NCBI RefSeq assembly: GCF_000968535.2
Contig: NC_016112.1
Location: 186,001 to 250,000, forward strand
Length of the DNA: 64,000 nucleotides
Direction of reading: 5' to 3'
Origin: Methylotuvimicrobium alcaliphilum 20Z
GTDB taxonomy: Bacteria; Pseudomonadota; Gammaproteobacteria; Methylococcales; Methylomonadaceae
A program made the translations under genes and the position numbers. The notes under the pieces are model-generated. The model ran no database searches and was not told where the DNA came from. It saw only the letters and a list, made by a program, of their open reading frames with translations. Of the stretch, positions 1-8,348 are shown piece by piece (the first letter of the stretch is position 1; each line of letters opens with the position of its first letter).

Positions 1-20
1 GCGAATGCCCGAATGGCCGC

Positions 21-395
21 TTAAGGCATTGTAAAGCCGAATTCGAAAATCAGCTTTACAGATGCATAAAGTACCAATGCGATAGCGGCAAGATAAACCA
101 GCAAGCGTATAGAATTATGCTTAAGATTGCCTAAAAGTGTTGGCGCTTTGCCTTCTTTTTTAAGTTGTTCGTATAATGCTCGTTGGGTCAGCGCCCGCTG
201 CTTTTGATATTGATGCAACAGGATTTGTGCTTGTTGGAGTTGAGTTTGATCATTAAGCCATAAAGCCGGCATCGAAATTCCCCAGTTACCTGCCGACGTT
301 TCATAAAAGTCGATCGAATGTTCGCTTAGAAGTTCGCGTACTTCCTCAGCCTCGTCTTCTGGTACCCCTCTGAGGGAAAATAGTAAATGCGGCAT
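21..395 (-). CDS. DUF6164-like small membrane protein
   Basis: The 124-residue product has a soluble N-terminal half (MPHLLFSLRGVPEDEAEEVR...) that looks like the small alpha/beta DUF2007/DUF6164 type of domain. A basic stretch follows, then one or two C-terminal hydrophobic segments (about residues 94-120, with LLVYLAAIALVLYASVKLIF). It is therefore probably an inner-membrane protein with its N-terminus in the cytoplasm. The function is unknown. It is the last gene before a repeat-rich region and reads out of the window's left edge. The family assignment comes from memory of the N-terminal pattern and is moderately sure. Confidence 0.7.
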   Translation of the reverse strand: MPHLLFSLRGVPEDEAEEVRELLSEHSIDFYETSAGNWGISMPALWLNDQTQLQQAQILLHQYQKQRALTQRALYEQLKKEGKAPTLLGNLKHNSIRLLVYLAAIALVLYASVKLIFEFGFTMP

Positions 396-685
396 AGTTT
401 ATGGAAAAAATAATAGATTTATTTCTATTGTATGCGAAAACTGTGCGCTCTTTCATTGCTATGATTCTAATCTTATATAATTCAATGATTTAGTTCATAG
501 GCAGTACATTTTATTAGGCTCTGCATACGGTAAAAAATGCAAGCTCCCATCAATACCGGAAACACTTAAAAATACAAAGTGATTTGTAGGCTACGCTGCG
601 TGTACCTGATGTCGGCGCAGAGTGCTTCTATACCCGTCGTAGATCAAAATTCGGCGCCTGGGTGTCCGCTAAAGGACGCCGTGAA

Positions 686-750
686 CCCAGCACCTAAATT
701 ATCCAAGATAGTTAACCATAGCCAATGGACTATGGAATTTAGGTGCTGGG
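686..750. mobile_element. 65-bp hairpin miniature element with TGAA target duplication
   Basis: Perfect 15-bp inverted repeats, CCCAGCACCTAAATT (686-700) and AATTTAGGTGCTGGG (736-750), bound a 35-bp centre. The element is flanked on both sides by TGAA (682-685 and 751-754). Removing it with one TGAA restores the R1 consensus GCCGTGAATACGTCC. It encodes nothing and needs a transposase in trans; none in this window has matching ends. Confidence 0.8.
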
Positions 751-808
751 TGAATACGTCCATGTAGATACTCTGTTTAAAATCAAGTTAAAAATAGGCA
801 TTTTTCTG

Positions 809-1843
809 CTATTCAGCGATTGACGGAATTGCATAAAAACGCGTGTTATCGAATGGTTTATCATGCTTGAGCATGCCGTGAATCGCATGTAACAATTTAC
901 GCATGACCGCACAACAGGCTTGCAACGGTAATTTACCCATATCCAGGAGATGTTGGTAATACGCCTTAATATGGCGATCATGCTGCACAGCGCTCCAGAC
1001 AGGCATATACAGGGCGGCGCGAATCTGGCTGTTACCGGCCTTGGATATACGCGTTTTTTTGTGGACACTCGTGCCGGAATCAAAAGCTCTTGGATCGAGC
1101 CCCGCAAACTTGACCCACTCACGGTGCGACATATCCGCAGGCAAAATCAGTAGTTCTCCCATGAGGGCAATCGCACTGGTATTGGCAATACCCTTAATGC
1201 TCGTGAACAAAACTAATGCTCGACTGAGTTCCGGATGTTTTTCGATCAATGCCAAGGCGCCAGCCGTTAACTGATCGATACGCTTATCTAATTGATCGAT
1301 GGCTGCTTGTGCATCTTTTAGCACGGCTTTGGGTGTTTCAACTGTTGCGCTTAAGGCATGCAATTGATTCTTTGCTGCTGTTTTTTGATCGGTTAGTGCA
1401 TTAATACGGCGTGAGAAACAACGTAAAGCGATCTTTTCATTCGAAGGACGGGACCAAGGCGCAAAATCCATCCGTTCGGCATACACCGCCAGAGTATTCG
1501 CGTCCACATCATCTGTTTTACTATTGTTCATCAACACTTTAGCAAAGTTATGAGAGACCTTGGGATTGATGACCATTACCTTGACGCCGGCATCATGGAG
1601 CGCAACGGCTAAATCGAAATGATAACTGCCGGTGGCTTCCATACACACGATAATGCCGGACAATTTGTTCAGTTTCTTGGCCATCCGGGCATGATCAGCT
1701 GGGGTATTGGAGAACTTCTGCGGATTGAAAGGTTTGCCATTTTTGCGCACCACCAAAACCAGTTCTTTAGATCCTACATCGACGCCAGCGAAGATACGGG
1801 TTTGTGTGTCAAGTGAAGCGCTGTTAATTTGTTGATCTGCCAT
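809..1843 (-). CDS. IS110-family transposase (DEDD recombinase)
   Basis: The 344-residue protein has the RuvC-like DEDD domain at its N-terminus (FAGVDVGSKELVLVV, with the first catalytic Asp). The C-terminal transposase_20 domain (AGLDPRAFDSGTSVHKKTRI followed by SKAGNSQIRAALY) carries the serine implicated in catalysis. Length and both domains are typical and the reading frame is intact, so it may be active. In this family the protein works with a bridge RNA encoded in the element's non-coding end; here the long non-coding end lies upstream (5') of the gene. Confidence 0.95.
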   Translation of the reverse strand: MADQQINSASLDTQTRIFAGVDVGSKELVLVVRKNGKPFNPQKFSNTPADHARMAKKLNKLSGIIVCMEATGSYHFDLAVALHDAGVKVMVINPKVSHNFAKVLMNNSKTDDVDANTLAVYAERMDFAPWSRPSNEKIALRCFSRRINALTDQKTAAKNQLHALSATVETPKAVLKDAQAAIDQLDKRIDQLTAGALALIEKHPELSRALVLFTSIKGIANTSAIALMGELLILPADMSHREWVKFAGLDPRAFDSGTSVHKKTRISKAGNSQIRAALYMPVWSAVQHDRHIKAYYQHLLDMGKLPLQACCAVMRKLLHAIHGMLKHDKPFDNTRFYAIPSIAE

Positions 1844-1884
1844 GTTTAATTGTTATTCTGTGATAAGGAAAGTAAACTAGTCAT

Positions 1885-2040
1885 TGGTTCCCGACCCTGC
1901 GTATGCACCTACCATCCTTGTGAATGCAGGCTCTAAGCCTCAGATACTCCGCGGTATAGGTGAATAGGGCGGGGGCCAATCTACATGACAGGCTCTGGTT
2001 TAATCCAGTCCTCAGGCTCAAGCGGCCTCCCAATGAACTC
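1885..2040 (-). ncRNA. Candidate IS110 bridge RNA in the transposase leader
   Basis: On the minus strand the leader can form two loops. In the first, GGGAGGCC pairs with GGCCCCC and a CUGG/CCAG hairpin caps it. Its 5' side contains GAGCCU (plus 2014-2019), identical to the left target half GAGC-CT. Its 3' side contains CAUGUAG (plus 1981-1987), complementary to the right half CTACATG. The second loop contains GAGUAUCU (plus 1942-1949), identical to the element end GAGTAT plus core CT, and CAUAC (plus 1901-1905), complementary to GTATG of the other end. The order target loop then donor loop is that described for IS621. The outer limits of the RNA are approximate. Confidence 0.65.
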
Positions 2041-2293
2041 GGTAAAGCTTAAAGTATTTCCTGGCTAAAATTCATTTAAATTAATCATACAAGGCTCTAT
2101 GCCAGCTCCAGCTGGCAAAGCCTTTATGAACGCCATGGATGGCGTGAATGTCGATTTTGCATTACGCCACGGATGGCGTGTATTAGGGCAATGCAGGAGC
2201 AATTGCCGAGGAGCGAAAATCGACCGGACACCCAGGCGCCTCCTCTGGCGCTGCCGAAATTTGAAGTGCGAAAGGTATATATCCGCAATACAA

Positions 2294-2372
2294 AGAGTGG
2301 CTTGCCTCGATCGACACATCCCATACCTTTTATTCTTGAACGTTTTTAATCAAAAGAGAGTAGGCCGGAAAT
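2294..2372 (+). repeat. R2-like repeat fragment
   Basis: CTCGATCGACACATCCCATACC and the following TTCTTGAACGTTTTTAATC resemble the sequence at 10176-10240 and the right half of R2 repeats. It lies directly beyond the R1 copy. No boundaries can be fixed. Confidence 0.4.
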
Positions 2373-2560
2373 GAAACACTCTGTTTCTAAAAATAGGTCA
2401 AATGACACAATAAAACAGTGTTATTTAACCTGTTTTTTTATGGCCCCTTTTATGATTGTTTTCTTTATTCTGTAAAATCATGTGGTTATAAGTTGGCATT
2501 TATTCTGCATATATTCATAGTACTGAGTTAATTGCCTAATTGTTTACAGAGGTGAAAAAA

Positions 2561-2791
2561 ATGAGTCAAGATTTAACGCGTGTGGAAACTGAAGTCAATG
2601 TTGATAACAATGGCGCTCTGTTAGTGGGGGCGGGTTTAGCTGTAGCATCCATGATTGTGTTGCCGGCTTTGGCAATGCGGTTAGGTTTGGGTGCAAGCTT
2701 AACCGGGGCATTAAGAATCGCGTTAATGAAAGCATCAAATCGTGCCGCGAGCGGCGCTTATCGATCATCGACAAAAGCGGCCGCTTCGTAA
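2561..2791 (+). CDS. Small Gly/Ala-rich single-pass membrane protein
   Basis: The product has 76 residues: a polar N-terminus (MSQDLTRVETEVNVDNNG), one long hydrophobic stretch with small residues (LLVGAGLAVASMIVLPALAM and onward), and a basic tail. ATG 2561 is chosen because GAGGTG lies 8 bases upstream; an in-frame TTG at 2540 has no such site. It is the first gene of a co-directional set leading to a Cu+ ATPase. I do not recognise a named family. Similar tiny hydrophobic proteins accompany P-type ATPases in other bacteria, so a helper role at the membrane is possible but unproven. Confidence 0.7.
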   Translation: MSQDLTRVETEVNVDNNGALLVGAGLAVASMIVLPALAMRLGLGASLTGALRIALMKASNRAASGAYRSSTKAAAS

Positions 2792-2793
2792 TT

Positions 2794-2876
2794 ATTCCCT
2801 TTGCTAGTCAAATTTCGGTGCCGGAGCGTTCTTTAACGGACACTCCGGCGCCGAATTTTGTTCTACGATGGGTATT
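2794..2876 (-). repeat. R1 repeat, internally deleted copy
   Basis: It begins 2 bp after the stop of the preceding gene with TATTCCCTTTGCTAGTCAAA and ends GCCGAATTTTGTTCTACGAT GGGTATT, the R1 ends in reverse orientation with most of the interior missing. The GTGCCGGAG and CTCCGGCGCC arms can fold, so it may serve as a transcript end for the small gene. Confidence 0.7.
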
Positions 2877-3028
2877 TTATGATTGGTTCTCAGCCCGTTC
2901 TATACTTTTCCTATCAAACAACTTTCTTTGTTAAATTAAATTGTCATTAATTCTCATGAGCTTGCTTTAGCTCTTAGAGTAGGCGCTTGTTGTGTAAAAT
3001 TTATTTTGCTAATATCCGCCGTTAGGAA

Positions 3029-3223
3029 ATGAAATCAAATCAAGAATTCAGAATGAACGATACCAAAAAAGCTTGTGATTTATGTGGTTTAACGGTGGAG
3101 ACGCCGGGGTTCAAGTTGAAAACCAAAGAAGGTGATAAAGATTTTTGTTGTGAAGGATGTAAAGGAATTTATCAGATGCTGCACGAGGATCAAATTCTAC
3201 CTGAATCCGAAAAATCCGAGTAA
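3029..3223 (+). CDS. Stand-alone ATPase-associated metal-binding domain protein
   Basis: This 64-residue protein has CDLCGLTVETPGF near the N-terminus and DFCCEGCKGIYQML further on. The CxxC plus CCxGC pattern belongs to the PF12156 metal-binding domain normally found at the N-terminus of CcoI/FixI-type heavy-metal ATPases. Here it is a separate gene, a few hundred bases upstream of a Cu+ ATPase. The start is uncertain: ATG 3029 has AGGA only 1 base away, and ATG 3053 has no clear ribosome site. It is likely a cytoplasmic metal donor or sensor for the ATPase (inference). Confidence 0.8.
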   Translation: MKSNQEFRMNDTKKACDLCGLTVETPGFKLKTKEGDKDFCCEGCKGIYQMLHEDQILPESEKSE

Positions 3224-3267
3224 GCCTAACTTCTATCATTAAATTGAATAATTAAGGAAAAGACTAT

Positions 3268-3558
3268 ATGAAACATGTGCACGGCAAAACCGCACAACAG
3301 GGGATGAATTCCATGTCTAAAGAAATTGTTAAAGGTTCGATGGCTTCTGCAACGGTTCAAGGCGGAAGCAAATTGCTCGGTAAAGCGGCCAAGCATCCGT
3401 TATTGGTTTTCGGCTTAGGTGTAGCCGCCGGTTACGTGATCTATAAATATCGTAAGGAAATTATTTCGGGAACCACGAAAGTGGTCGATGCCGGAAAAGA
3501 TTTTGTTTTGCAACAAAAAGAGAATTTAGAAGATATCGTTGCCGAAACAAAAGAATAA
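3268..3558 (+). CDS. YtxH-like small membrane protein of the metal cluster
   Basis: The product has 96 residues. A His-containing N-terminus (MKHVHGKTAQQGMNSM) is followed by one membrane segment (HPLLVFGLGVAAGYVIYKYR), then a charged amphipathic C-terminus (VVDAGKDFVLQQKENLEDIV), the YtxH-type layout. AAGGA lies at a normal distance from ATG 3268. It follows the metal-binding protein by 44 bp and precedes a terminator-like hairpin. The role is unknown; its position in the set points to membrane organisation around the transporter. Confidence 0.7.
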   Translation: MKHVHGKTAQQGMNSMSKEIVKGSMASATVQGGSKLLGKAAKHPLLVFGLGVAAGYVIYKYRKEIISGTTKVVDAGKDFVLQQKENLEDIVAETKE

Positions 3559-3742
3559 TAGCTTATAGGTCGAAGCTGAAGTCGATTCATCCTGGATAGA
3601 TGAATTATTGTTATACTTCGGTCATATTTTGTTATGGCATGATTATTTTATTCGACGCTGATAAGGATATAAGAGATAGTGACTGCACTAATCAATAAAA
3701 GGGTCGAATAGAAATCCGCGAATTTGTTTATGCGGAGTATTT

Positions 3743-3783
3743 AACGGGTGTTCTGTACTGATTTGTCGGAACGCCCGTTTTTG
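3743..3783 (+). terminator. Rho-independent terminator after the small-protein genes
   Basis: AACGGGTGTTC (3743-3753) pairs with GAACGCCCGTT (3769-3779) with one G-U pair, followed by TTTTTG. It separates the small proteins from the HMA2/ATPase genes, which therefore may have their own promoter or depend on read-through. Confidence 0.75.
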
Positions 3784-3808
3784 TTTCTACTAAGGCAATG
3801 TTTGAATT

Positions 3809-4417
3809 ATGGCTATCCAAAGAAGTTTTGTGTTGCGTTATCGGGAGAACGGACATGTCAGGTTTCAAATTCCCTCGGAAGCCTGCGATTCCGCTGCGGC
3901 TAAAGCGTTGACCGAAAAATTGCTTGAACTCGACGGAGTTTATCGGGTCGTGCTATATCGGCGACAACAAAAATTATCGATACGTTTTCAAGAAACGATT
4001 TGCGAGTTCGAATCGCTGGTCAAGCAGTTGTATCAAATCCTAGCCGAGATTAAGAAAACTGGGCTTTTTAATCCGAAGCCTATAGCCAAATCGAGGCTAT
4101 GGAAAGTACGAGCCATTAGTAATAAAGCTAAACCGGGTCCTCTCGATTGGTTTAAACGAAAATACACCGATGCCAAAGATACGGTACATGCCGCTAAAGT
4201 CGTCGGAAAAATCGGTTTAAAAAAACCCAAAGCTTTTTTAAACGATCCTGAAAAAGCCGTTATCGACTTTTTAAACGATATTTTAGTGCTGTTTCTGATC
4301 AAGTTGCATTGGCAGCACATTACCCAGCAATGGATCGTGAAGCCATTCAAATATCGTTATGAATGGATGGCGATCTTCTATATGTTTTATTTATTGATAC
4401 GGTCACGTAAAAAATAA
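3809..4417 (+). CDS. HMA2-domain protein of the copper cluster
   Basis: In this 202-residue protein, residues 1-75 form an HMA2-like fold (SFVLRYRENGHVRFQIPS with the arginine-rich strand, then VYRVVLYRRQQKLSIRF) that lacks the CxxC metal site. The middle is basic. A C-terminal hydrophobic stretch (YEWMAIFYMFYLLIRSRKK) probably anchors it. Its N-terminal pattern resembles the first 95 residues of the ATPase encoded 92 bp downstream, so the two may be related modules that interact. It is likely part of the same operon as the ATPase; its biochemical role is not established. Confidence 0.75.
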   Translation: MAIQRSFVLRYRENGHVRFQIPSEACDSAAAKALTEKLLELDGVYRVVLYRRQQKLSIRFQETICEFESLVKQLYQILAEIKKTGLFNPKPIAKSRLWKVRAISNKAKPGPLDWFKRKYTDAKDTVHAAKVVGKIGLKKPKAFLNDPEKAVIDFLNDILVLFLIKLHWQHITQQWIVKPFKYRYEWMAIFYMFYLLIRSRKK

Positions 4418-4509
4418 ATTCTTTATTTCTATGCCGCCTTGTGCGGCATAATTTTCAAATCGCAGTATTTGTTGTTATTCACTGGCCTGATATTACCGTC
4501 TAAATCGAT

Positions 4510-6960
4510 ATGGATTCCCAAAGCGTGACTTTTAAAAACTTTCGGCTTGTTCATCAATTATCCCGGCGCATTCGGATCGAATCTCCAATACTAAAAAAAG
4601 ACCAAGAACGGGGTTACATTTTTGAAATCCTACTAAAAAAGCGACCGGAAATTAAAGCGGTACGTTCAGTTTTCTCGCTAGGTTCGGTCGTGATCGAATT
4701 TGACCCGGCTAGCCTTCCGAAAAAGAATTTACTGATTTTGATCGATGCGGTGCTGAGCAACATTGCCCATAAACAAAGCATCGATCAACAAGCAAGAAAG
4801 AAAGACTTTGACGGTCCGCTGCAAGAAGTCGATCTTGCCGTCGAAGGCATGACGTGCGCGTCGTGCGCTTTGCTAATCGAAATGGTGCTGAAGCGCGATC
4901 CGGCGATCAAACATGCCAGCGTCAATTTCGGCACCGAAACTTTAACCGTCCATGGGCAGCTCGATAAGGACGAAGTCGGTGCAAGAGTGGCGTCGCTCGG
5001 TTACAAAACCTATGCGATGGATACCTTATCGCAACGCAAAATTCTGATTGAAAAAGAACAGCAACGTATCGTGGAGGCGCGTCGTCGTTTCGTCTGGTCG
5101 GGTATTTTGAGCCTGCCCGTCGTCGCAGTCGGCATGAGCATGCCGTCGTCGCGCTGGCTGCATTGGCTGCAATTCGGTTTGACGACGCCCGTCGTATTTT
5201 GGTCCGGCCGGCAGTTTTTCAGTAAGGCTTTTCGTTTGGCGAAACACCGAGCCGCCAACATGGATTCATTGATCGCGTTGGGCGTCGGTTCCGCATACGG
5301 TTATAGTTTGCCGGCATTATTTCGAAACAGAGGTCATATTTATTTCGAAGCGGCCGCCGCGATCATTACCTTTGTCTTGTTGGGGCGCTATCTCGAAGAA
5401 AATGCAAAGGGCAAGGCCGGAGAGGCGATCCGAAAACTAGTCGATTTGCAGCCACAAACCGCAACGTTGTTGCGCGATGGTGAAGAAATCACGATCGATG
5501 TCGACGATATCGCAATCGACGATATTTTGTTGGTGCGTCCGGGGGAAAAAATACCGACCGACGGCCAAGTGATTCATGGCGTTTCGACCGTCGACGAAGC
5601 GATGGTGACAGGGGAAAGTTTACCGGTCGTCAAGGAAGTCGGTCAAAAAGTGATAGGCGGCTGCGTCAACGGCAGCGGCGTATTGAAGATACGTGCGACT
5701 GCGGTCGGTATGGACACCGTGCTGGCCGGTATCGTACACATGGTCGATCAGGCTCAGGCCGCCAAATTGCCGATTCAGAAACAGGTCGATAAAATCTCGG
5801 CGGTGTTCGTGCCGTCGGTCATAGTTTTTTCAGGCTTGACGATGGGCGGCTGGTTGCTGGTTGGTGCGCCGTTCGCTCATGCATTCGGTAATGCGATTAC
5901 CGTGCTATTGATTGCTTGCCCTTGTGCATTAGGCTTGGCGACTCCGGCAGCAATCATGGTGGGCACAGGGCGTGCTGCGCGCGAAGGTGTTTATATCCGC
6001 AATGGCGAAAGTCTGGAACTGGCGGCCAAGCTCAATGCGATCGTGTTCGATAAGACAGGCACGATTACCGAAGGTAAACCGAAAGTCAGCGAGTGGCTCA
6101 ATATTTCCGGAGTAGACGATGAGGAAGTTCTGATATTGGCTGCGTCGGCAGAAAACAATTCGGAGCATTTTCTCGGTAAAGCGATTGTCGACTATGCCAA
6201 AGAACGTTCGATGGTCCTACAGGAATGCAGTCATTTCAAGAGCGAAACCGGACGAGGCATTCTAGCCGAAGTCGGGGGGCAAAATTTATTATTGGGCAAT
6301 AGAGGGTGGTTGATTGACCAAGGTGTTTCGATCGATGCCTTATCGAAAGCGGCCGGCGAATATGCCGGACAAGGTAAGACGCCCGTTTTTATGGCGATCA
6401 ACGGAAAGGCATCGGCGGTTTTCGGTATTGCCGATAAGCCTCGACCACAAGCGGCCAAAGCAATCGTGCGCTTGAATAAAATGGGCGTGCATACGCTGAT
6501 GGTGACCGGCGATACCGAAAAAACGGCTAACTATATAGCTGCAAAAGTCGGTATCGAAACGGTTGTCGCGAACGCCAAGCCCGAAGACAAGCTCGCGATT
6601 ATTCACGAATTCCAACAACAAGGTCGCCATGTCGGTATGATCGGCGACGGTATCAATGATGCGCCGGCACTGGCGGCGGCCGATGTCGGTTTTGCGATCG
6701 GCAGCGGCACCGATATCGCGATCGAGTCGGCCGATATGACGCTGGTCAGCGGCGATATTACCAAAGTGACCGATGCAATCGAGCTGAGCACCGATACGAT
6801 TCGCATTATCAAGGAAAATTTGTTTTGGGCGTTCGGTTATAACACGATCGCGATTCCGGTCGCGGCCTTGGGTAAGCTTAATCCGATGATCGCCTCGGCG
6901 GCGATGGCGCTGAGTTCGGTGTCCGTGATCGTCAATTCGTTGCGCTTGGGTAAAAAATAG
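4510..6960 (+). CDS. P1B-1 type Cu+-translocating P-type ATPase
   Basis: This 816-residue inner-membrane pump has, in order: an HMA2-like module without cysteines (1-95), an HMA domain with GMTCASC (about 115-180), and eight membrane helices. TM6 carries CPC(x)6P, TM7 N(x)6YN(x)4P ([14 protein letters not shown]) and TM8 M(x)2SS(x)5N ([11 protein letters not shown]). These three patterns match the known Cu+ (P1B-1) signature. The phosphorylation motif DKTGT and the hinge GDGINDAP are intact. Oddly, the SEHP motif of the nucleotide domain reads SEHF. ATG 4510 has no strong ribosome site nearby. The downstream TauE-like gene starts 8 bp after the stop. Export of Cu+ is the expected reaction, though delivery to periplasmic enzymes is also possible. 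Confidence 0.93.
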   Translation: MDSQSVTFKNFRLVHQLSRRIRIESPILKKDQERGYIFEILLKKRPEIKAVRSVFSLGSVVIEFDPASLPKKNLLILIDAVLSNIAHKQSIDQQARKKDFDGPLQEVDLAVEGMTCASCALLIEMVLKRDPAIKHASVNFGTETLTVHGQLDKDEVGARVASLGYKTYAMDTLSQRKILIEKEQQRIVEARRRFVWSGILSLPVVAVGMSMPSSRWLHWLQFGLTTPVVFWSGRQFFSKAFRLAKHRAANMDSLIALGVGSAYGYSLPALFRNRGHIYFEAAAAIITFVLLGRYLEENAKGKAGEAIRKLVDLQPQTATLLRDGEEITIDVDDIAIDDILLVRPGEKIPTDGQVIHGVSTVDEAMVTGESLPVVKEVGQKVIGGCVNGSGVLKIRATAVGMDTVLAGIVHMVDQAQAAKLPIQKQVDKISAVFVPSVIVFSGLTMGGWLLVGAPFAHAFGNAITVLLIACPCALGLATPAAIMVGTGRAAREGVYIRNGESLELAAKLNAIVFDKTGTITEGKPKVSEWLNISGVDDEEVLILAASAENNSEHFLGKAIVDYAKERSMVLQECSHFKSETGRGILAEVGGQNLLLGNRGWLIDQGVSIDALSKAAGEYAGQGKTPVFMAINGKASAVFGIADKPRPQAAKAIVRLNKMGVHTLMVTGDTEKTANYIAAKVGIETVVANAKPEDKLAIIHEFQQQGRHVGMIGDGINDAPALAAADVGFAIGSGTDIAIESADMTLVSGDITKVTDAIELSTDTIRIIKENLFWAFGYNTIAIPVAALGKLNPMIASAAMALSSVSVIVNSLRLGKK

Positions 6961-6968
6961 GATTTCAA

Positions 6969-7796
6969 ATGGATCATTCGACAATGGATCACGGCATGCA
7001 TCATATTGCTGCGGCCGGAGGTTTCGACTACAGCCTGGCGTTCATGGCCGGATTGTTGGGCAGCGGACATTGTTTGGGAATGTGCGGCGCATTGGTTTCC
7101 GGTTACTTCATGAAATCAGGACCGTCCAGAAGCTATCTCCCATATTTCGCCTATCAAATCGCGCGCATTTTCGTTTATACGATGGTCGGCTTTGCCGCCG
7201 CCTCGCTCGGCGTCGTGTTGGTTTCGAGCGGTCTGTTCGGCAAATTGCAAAGCTTGTTGCAAATGGTGATCGGCGCCGTGGTGATTATTTTGGCTTTGGG
7301 CATTCTCGGATGGATACCGTTTCAAGGCTCGATTCGATTGATTCCGATGAATGTGTTACGCAAGGGCTATGCATCTGCCAGCACCAAAGGTCCGGTCGTC
7401 GGCGCGCTGATTGCCGGGCTGTTGAACGGTTTGATGCCGTGCCCATTGACGTTTGCAATGGCCGTTAAGGCTACATCCGCGACAAGCATTGCCGAGGGCG
7501 GATTGTTGATGCTGACTTTCGGTGCCGGAACGCTACCGATGATGTTGTTCATCAGTGTCGCATTCGGTAAGATGAGTGCGCATTTCAGAGGCTTGATGTT
7601 GAAAACGGCGGCCTTGATCATGATCGTAATGGGTTCGAATACGATCTATATGGGGCTGTCGTTCTACGTCGAGGAACATCATCATCACCGCGATTTCTTG
7701 CATGATTTGAAAGATAGAATCGATGAATTGATTGTGTTTTTAACCGAATTCGTCGACTATCTCGGCACCATGGTTAATAATGTGCCGGGGACATAA
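6969..7796 (+). CDS. His-rich TauE/SafE (DsbD_2-like) membrane protein
   Basis: This 275-residue polytopic protein has the GSGHCLGMCGALVSGY motif in its first helix and NGLMPCPLTFAMAV about 130 residues later, the paired Cys motifs of the PF13386 family (sulfite exporter TauE/SafE or DsbD-like). The N-terminus (MDHSTMDHGMHH) and a loop (EEHHHHRD) are rich in Met and His, as in copper-handling proteins. It starts 8 bp after the Cu+ ATPase stop, so the two are surely co-transcribed. A role in copper or thiol handling for cuproenzyme maturation is inferred from this context. Confidence 0.85.
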   Translation: MDHSTMDHGMHHIAAAGGFDYSLAFMAGLLGSGHCLGMCGALVSGYFMKSGPSRSYLPYFAYQIARIFVYTMVGFAAASLGVVLVSSGLFGKLQSLLQMVIGAVVIILALGILGWIPFQGSIRLIPMNVLRKGYASASTKGPVVGALIAGLLNGLMPCPLTFAMAVKATSATSIAEGGLLMLTFGAGTLPMMLFISVAFGKMSAHFRGLMLKTAALIMIVMGSNTIYMGLSFYVEEHHHHRDFLHDLKDRIDELIVFLTEFVDYLGTMVNNVPGT

Positions 7797-7950
7797 GGCC
7801 GACTCGCATAAAAAATACCCCACGTATCGTTCTCTCAAGAGGGCCGGATGCCTTGTGGGAGTGATCCCCTGATCGCGATGTCGAAGCGGGGAGCGCCTGG
7901 TGACAATTAATTAATGGTATCGGGGCACATTGGCTAAGATGGCAAGATGC

Positions 7951-8109
7951 TATACCCATCGCAGATCAAAATTCGGCGCCAGGGTGTCCGTCAAAGGACG
8001 CCGTGAATACATCCCTGTAGGCTCTAGCCAGCTCCATGCTGGCAAAGCCTTTGCCGCACACCCTGGCGCCTCCTCAGGCACTGCCGAAATTTGAAGTGCG
8101 AAAGGTATA
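7951..8109 (+). repeat. R1 repeat, full copy
   Basis: This is a 159-bp copy from TATACCCATCGCAGATCAAA to GAAGTGCGAAAGGTATA. The interior contains ACGCCGTGAATAC, GGCTCTAGCCAGCTCCATG and CACCCTGGCGCCTCCTCAGG. The two ends are imperfect inverted repeats of about 27 bp. Upstream, 7856-7882 resembles the DNA flanking the group II intron near 61.05 kb. Downstream to 8348 I see no gene. Confidence 0.9.
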
Positions 8110-8348
8110 TCTACGGTTTATGTATAACGATGAGTGCTCCGGCGCGGAAGACAGTAGTGCGTATAAACGGAGAGTGCAATGCATACCTTGCCGGAAACAA
8201 TTTCTTGCGGATTATACCTAAATCGCCAAATATCACCTCGGACGATGGCTTGTTTCGAAATACGTCTTAACCGAGCCGCCTCTTAGAAGTAGCCTAAACC
8301 TCAGGCGCTTCGGCCCTGAACTTTCGGACACAATAAACCCGTTTGATA

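Larger units (their letters stand above)
768..2093 (-). mobile_element. IS110-family insertion sequence in an R1 repeat
   Basis: The element is 1326 bp counting one core dinucleotide. On the minus strand the joined target reads GGCATAGAGC-CT-ACATGGAC, so the crossover core is CT (plus-strand AG at 766-767 and at 2092-2093). There are no terminal inverted repeats and no long target duplication, as expected for this family. It holds one transposase gene and a leader of about 250 nt that probably encodes the bridge RNA. Confidence 0.85.
629..2279 (+). repeat. R1 repeat copy, split by a hairpin element and an IS110
   Basis: The left part (629-767) starts TATACCCGTCGTAGATCAAA and the right part (2093-2279) ends GAAGTGCGAAAGGTATA, the two imperfect inverted ends of the R1 family. 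The middle is interrupted twice: by a 65-bp hairpin element at 686-750 and by an IS110 element at 768-2093. The right part carries an extra segment with CCATGGATGGCGTGAATG-type sequence that the shorter R1 copies lack. Confidence 0.85.

Noticed and set aside
739-1122. Coding frames antisense to the IS110 transposase
   Set aside because: They mirror the transposase frame, have no ribosome site and give arginine- and cysteine-rich nonsense.
2561-6960. Ferrosome (fez) operon
   Set aside because: The gene layout is similar, but the ATPase has the full Cu+ (P1B-1) signature in TM6, TM7 and TM8.
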